Of a stretch of 64,000 bases of DNA, positions 62,374-64,000 are shown piece by piece; the first letter of the stretch is position 1, and each line of letters starts with the position of its first letter. This DNA comes from Polynucleobacter necessarius (GTDB lineage Bacteria > Pseudomonadota > Gammaproteobacteria > Burkholderiales > Burkholderiaceae): positions 1,705,417 through 1,769,416 of the forward strand of contig NZ_LT606946.1 in assembly GCF_900095175.1 (NCBI RefSeq), read 5' to 3'. The translations under genes and the position numbers were made by a program. The notes beneath the pieces were generated by a model. It was given only the letters and a program-made list of their open reading frames with translations, did not search any database and was not told where the DNA came from.

Positions 62374-62442
62374 AAAAAACCACCCGAAGGTGGTTTTGGT
62401 GTTTCTTGGTGGCCCGGGGCGAAATCGACCGGGACTAAGGAT
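62374..62442 (-). repeat. tRNA-Phe 3'-half plus terminator repeat, copy R6
   Basis: Terminator at 62374-62396 identical to that of the real tRNA gene, then TGGTGGCCCGGGGCGAAATC from 62407, a shortened T-arm, and AAGGAT at 62437-62442. It is the copy nearest to the intact gene. The interval 62186-62373 to its left must hold the SulP promoter; I see no other gene in 62186-62544. Confidence 0.9.
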
Positions 62443-62544
62443 GCCTTACTCTGTGGGAGGCAATTCTGCTCCCGCTGGTCTTTTGTAGCGGTTGTAAGAC
62501 CACATATATTGGTGTGGCTTTGAAAGTATCATTTTCTCAAAACA

Positions 62545-63297
62545 CTAATTCATTTCTGTACAGGCATCAACTAGGCAATTGGGAAAGGCTCCTGTCATCA
62601 ATCGACTCTTAATTAGCCAGCCTCTTCCTAACCCCAGTCTTTCTGCTCCAACAAAAAGAATTGCTACATTTGCTTGGCGAGCTAATTTAATTGGGAATGA
62701 GGTTGTGTAAGCATATTGATTAAAAAATTTAGCCCATACACCATCGCCAACGCTAGGCACCCGATCTGCCAATAGGCCAACTACCTCACCTTTTACTAAA
62801 GCTCGTTTAATCTGACGAACCCCACTAATATTCGCTTCAACAAAATCAATTTCAGGGTGTTTACGTGACTTAAGCATAAGCTGATTCACCCATTTTTTTC
62901 TAGCTGGTCTATACATTACTGTTGCTCTTGTATGCTCAGCAAAAATACGTGGCACTATTTCAAAGCCCCCTAAATGTGAAGCAAGAACAATTAAGCCTTT
63001 TCCATTTTTGGATAGCTCAATAACTTGATCTAAATGCTCTGTGCTAACTTTCTCAATGGGCGATTTTGGATGTCGCCAAATCCATAATGTGTCAGCAAAC
63101 ATCATTCCAGATTCAGCCGCCACCCTCCACGGGGTTGATTTGAATCCCGAATAATGGGCTGCGCTCTGATGATTTTTATACAGGCGTTGTCGGTACCTAG
63201 AAGAAAACAAGTAAACCAATACGCCTATGCCTGCCCCAATAATTTGAATGGCTGCCAATGGAAGAGAGCTAAATAGCCTCAATGTGAAATACAACAT
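62545..63297 (-). CDS. LpxL-family lipid A acyltransferase in the cassette array
   Basis: A 250-residue member of the lysophospholipid/lipid A acyltransferase family. It has an N-terminal membrane segment ([18 protein letters not shown]), the H-x4-E motif in [23 protein letters not shown] and [15 protein letters not shown]. It is most like the chromosomal copy at 15054 but lacks about 35 C-terminal residues, so the end may be truncated. It is the sole gene of the R6-tRNA cassette, the one adjoining the intact tRNA. Confidence 0.82.
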   Translation of the reverse strand: MLYFTLRLFSSLPLAAIQIIGAGIGVLVYLFSSRYRQRLYKNHQSAAHYSGFKSTPWRVAAESGMMFADTLWIWRHPKSPIEKVSTEHLDQVIELSKNGKGLIVLASHLGGFEIVPRIFAEHTRATVMYRPARKKWVNQLMLKSRKHPEIDFVEANISGVRQIKRALVKGEVVGLLADRVPSVGDGVWAKFFNQYAYTTSFPIKLARQANVAILFVGAERLGLGRGWLIKSRLMTGAFPNCLVDACTEMN

Positions 63298-63321
63298 TGG
63301 CCATTCTAGACGCTATTAATG

Positions 63322-63344
63322 AAAAACCACCCGAAGGTGGTTTT
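63322..63344 (-). terminator. Terminator of the tRNA-Phe gene
   Basis: CCACC-CGAA-GGTGG hairpin with flanking A and T runs, nine bases after the tRNA 3' end. This is the parent of the terminators in repeats R1 to R6. Confidence 0.92.
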
Positions 63345-63353
63345 GGTATTTCT

Positions 63354-63429
63354 TGGTGGCCCGGGGCGGAATCGAACCACCGACACAAGGATTTTCAATC
63401 CTCTGCTCTACCGACTGAGCTACCAGGCC
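63354..63429 (-). tRNA. tRNA-Phe (anticodon GAA)
   Basis: A complete 76-nt tRNA with encoded CCA. Acceptor strands GGCCTGG and CCGGGCC pair with one G-U. The D-arm GCTCAGTCGGTAGAGC, anticodon stem-loop GGATTGAAAATCC and T-arm GGTTCGATTCC are all intact. The GAA anticodon reads Phe. Its 3' half is the source of the repeats at R2 to R6. Confidence 0.97.
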
Positions 63430-63439
63430 AAGAGTTGGA

Positions 63440-63445
63440 ATTATA
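63440..63445 (-). promoter_or_regulatory. -10 box of tRNA-Phe
   Basis: TATAAT on the minus strand, 10 bp before the mature tRNA 5' end. I find no good -35 hexamer at the usual distance. Confidence 0.6.
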
Positions 63446-63568
63446 AATGAAACTGAAAATGGGCTTACTAAATTGGCGAACTGAGCTGACTCTGCCGGAT
63501 TTTGCTGAGAAATCCTGCTGTGTGGGGATGGGAGACCCTACGGGACGGTAGAATTAATAGACGGGGGA

Positions 63569-63910
63569 TTAACGAACCAACTTGCCCAGCTCGGCAAGCA
63601 AATTAATTGACTTGGTACTGGGCACTAGATACTTCACTCTTCCATCATGTTTATCTTGCACAAGCTTAATTGCTTTTTTAGCAACCAACCTTTTGATGAT
63701 TCCATGAATGGTGGCAGGAGAAGCAATAAAGTCCATATCCAATAATTGCTTAACTCTAAATGCCTCTTGTTTTAAATATTGCCTAGTGATCACACGCAAT
63801 ACTAAGCACTCTTTTATTGAAAAATTGCACTGATTGCGCATTGAGTCTCTGCGATCCACAAAATCAAGATATGCAGTAACGTATTTTGTGGTGGTGTTTG
63901 CTACAGGCAT
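63569..63910 (-). CDS. Winged-helix DNA-binding protein (MarR-like)
   Basis: A 113-residue protein with a winged helix at about residues 45-105: LLDMDFIASPATIHGIIKRL as recognition helix region and LVQDKHDGRVKYLVPS as the wing. It lacks the long dimerisation helices of typical MarR proteins. Similar short proteins occur beside mobile elements and in accessory regions, so it may belong to the island to its left, on the other side of tRNA-Phe. Regulator target unknown. Confidence 0.72.
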   Translation of the reverse strand: MPVANTTTKYVTAYLDFVDRRDSMRNQCNFSIKECLVLRVITRQYLKQEAFRVKQLLDMDFIASPATIHGIIKRLVAKKAIKLVQDKHDGRVKYLVPSTKSINLLAELGKLVR

Positions 63911-64000
63911 AATGAATTTTAACTATTAGGCCGAGAACTTTCTTGCTCAAGGTCAATTATATTGCCATGACTATCCCCGTAGTTACCCTAAGATTTCCTC

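Noticed and set aside
55881-63429. Integron-type cassette array
   Set aside because: The repeats are tRNA-Phe 3' halves with a terminator. They lack the imperfect palindrome and the GTTRRRY core of attC sites, and no integron integrase is present.

Overview
The window looks like the chromosome of a betaproteobacterium of the family Burkholderiaceae, most probably Polynucleobacter. The reasons are moderate GC content (AT-richer than most Burkholderiales, judged by eye), an SAH riboswitch in front of ahcY, the metX-metW pair, a phasin, and the general resemblance of the core proteins to that genus. No database search was possible, so the genus is an inference.

Positions 1-37,000 are almost all housekeeping genes in compact, often overlapping operons: an SDR/folB/ttcA/glmU/glmS run; cca, a lytic transglycosylase and a folate cyclo-ligase; the methyl cycle (metF, ahcY, metK) with an SAH riboswitch and a candidate operator; two lipid A acyltransferases, dapF, pyrE, xth; a long minus-strand run (dksA, argB, slmA, metX, metW, ampG); a CobW GTPase, xerC; gatCAB; the cell-shape operon mreBCD-mrdA-rodA; and hupB. 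Only two genes here are visibly broken: an NDUFA9-like reductase and a DUF484 gene.

Positions 37,000-55,900 are accessory and eroded. Intact genes include carbonic anhydrase, a pseudouridine synthase, prfC (no canonical start codon), panD, phasin, a BLUF photoreceptor, katG and a GntP permease. Among them at least nine genes carry premature stops, frameshifts or truncations. Three of these are lipid A remodelling genes: an LpxO-like hydroxylase, an LpxL-like acyltransferase and pagP. Such clustered decay of dispensable genes beside an intact core resembles early genome reduction, as known for Polynucleobacter living inside ciliates. Sequencing error cannot be excluded lesion by lesion.

Positions 55,880-63,430 are the most unusual part. 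A complete tRNA-Phe(GAA) gene at 63,354-63,429 (minus strand) is followed by a terminator. To its left, a block of about 70 bp made of the 3' half of tRNA-Phe (from the anticodon stem) plus that same terminator recurs five times, plus one terminator-only copy. One to four small genes lie between successive copies: an acyltransferase, a SulP transporter, an exported carbonic anhydrase, a metal-related group, a channel-like protein, a MAPEG protein and an exported protein. No integrase is present. This reads as a stepwise array of small tRNA-targeted cassettes, each ending in a tRNA-derived terminator. A winged-helix protein follows at the right edge.
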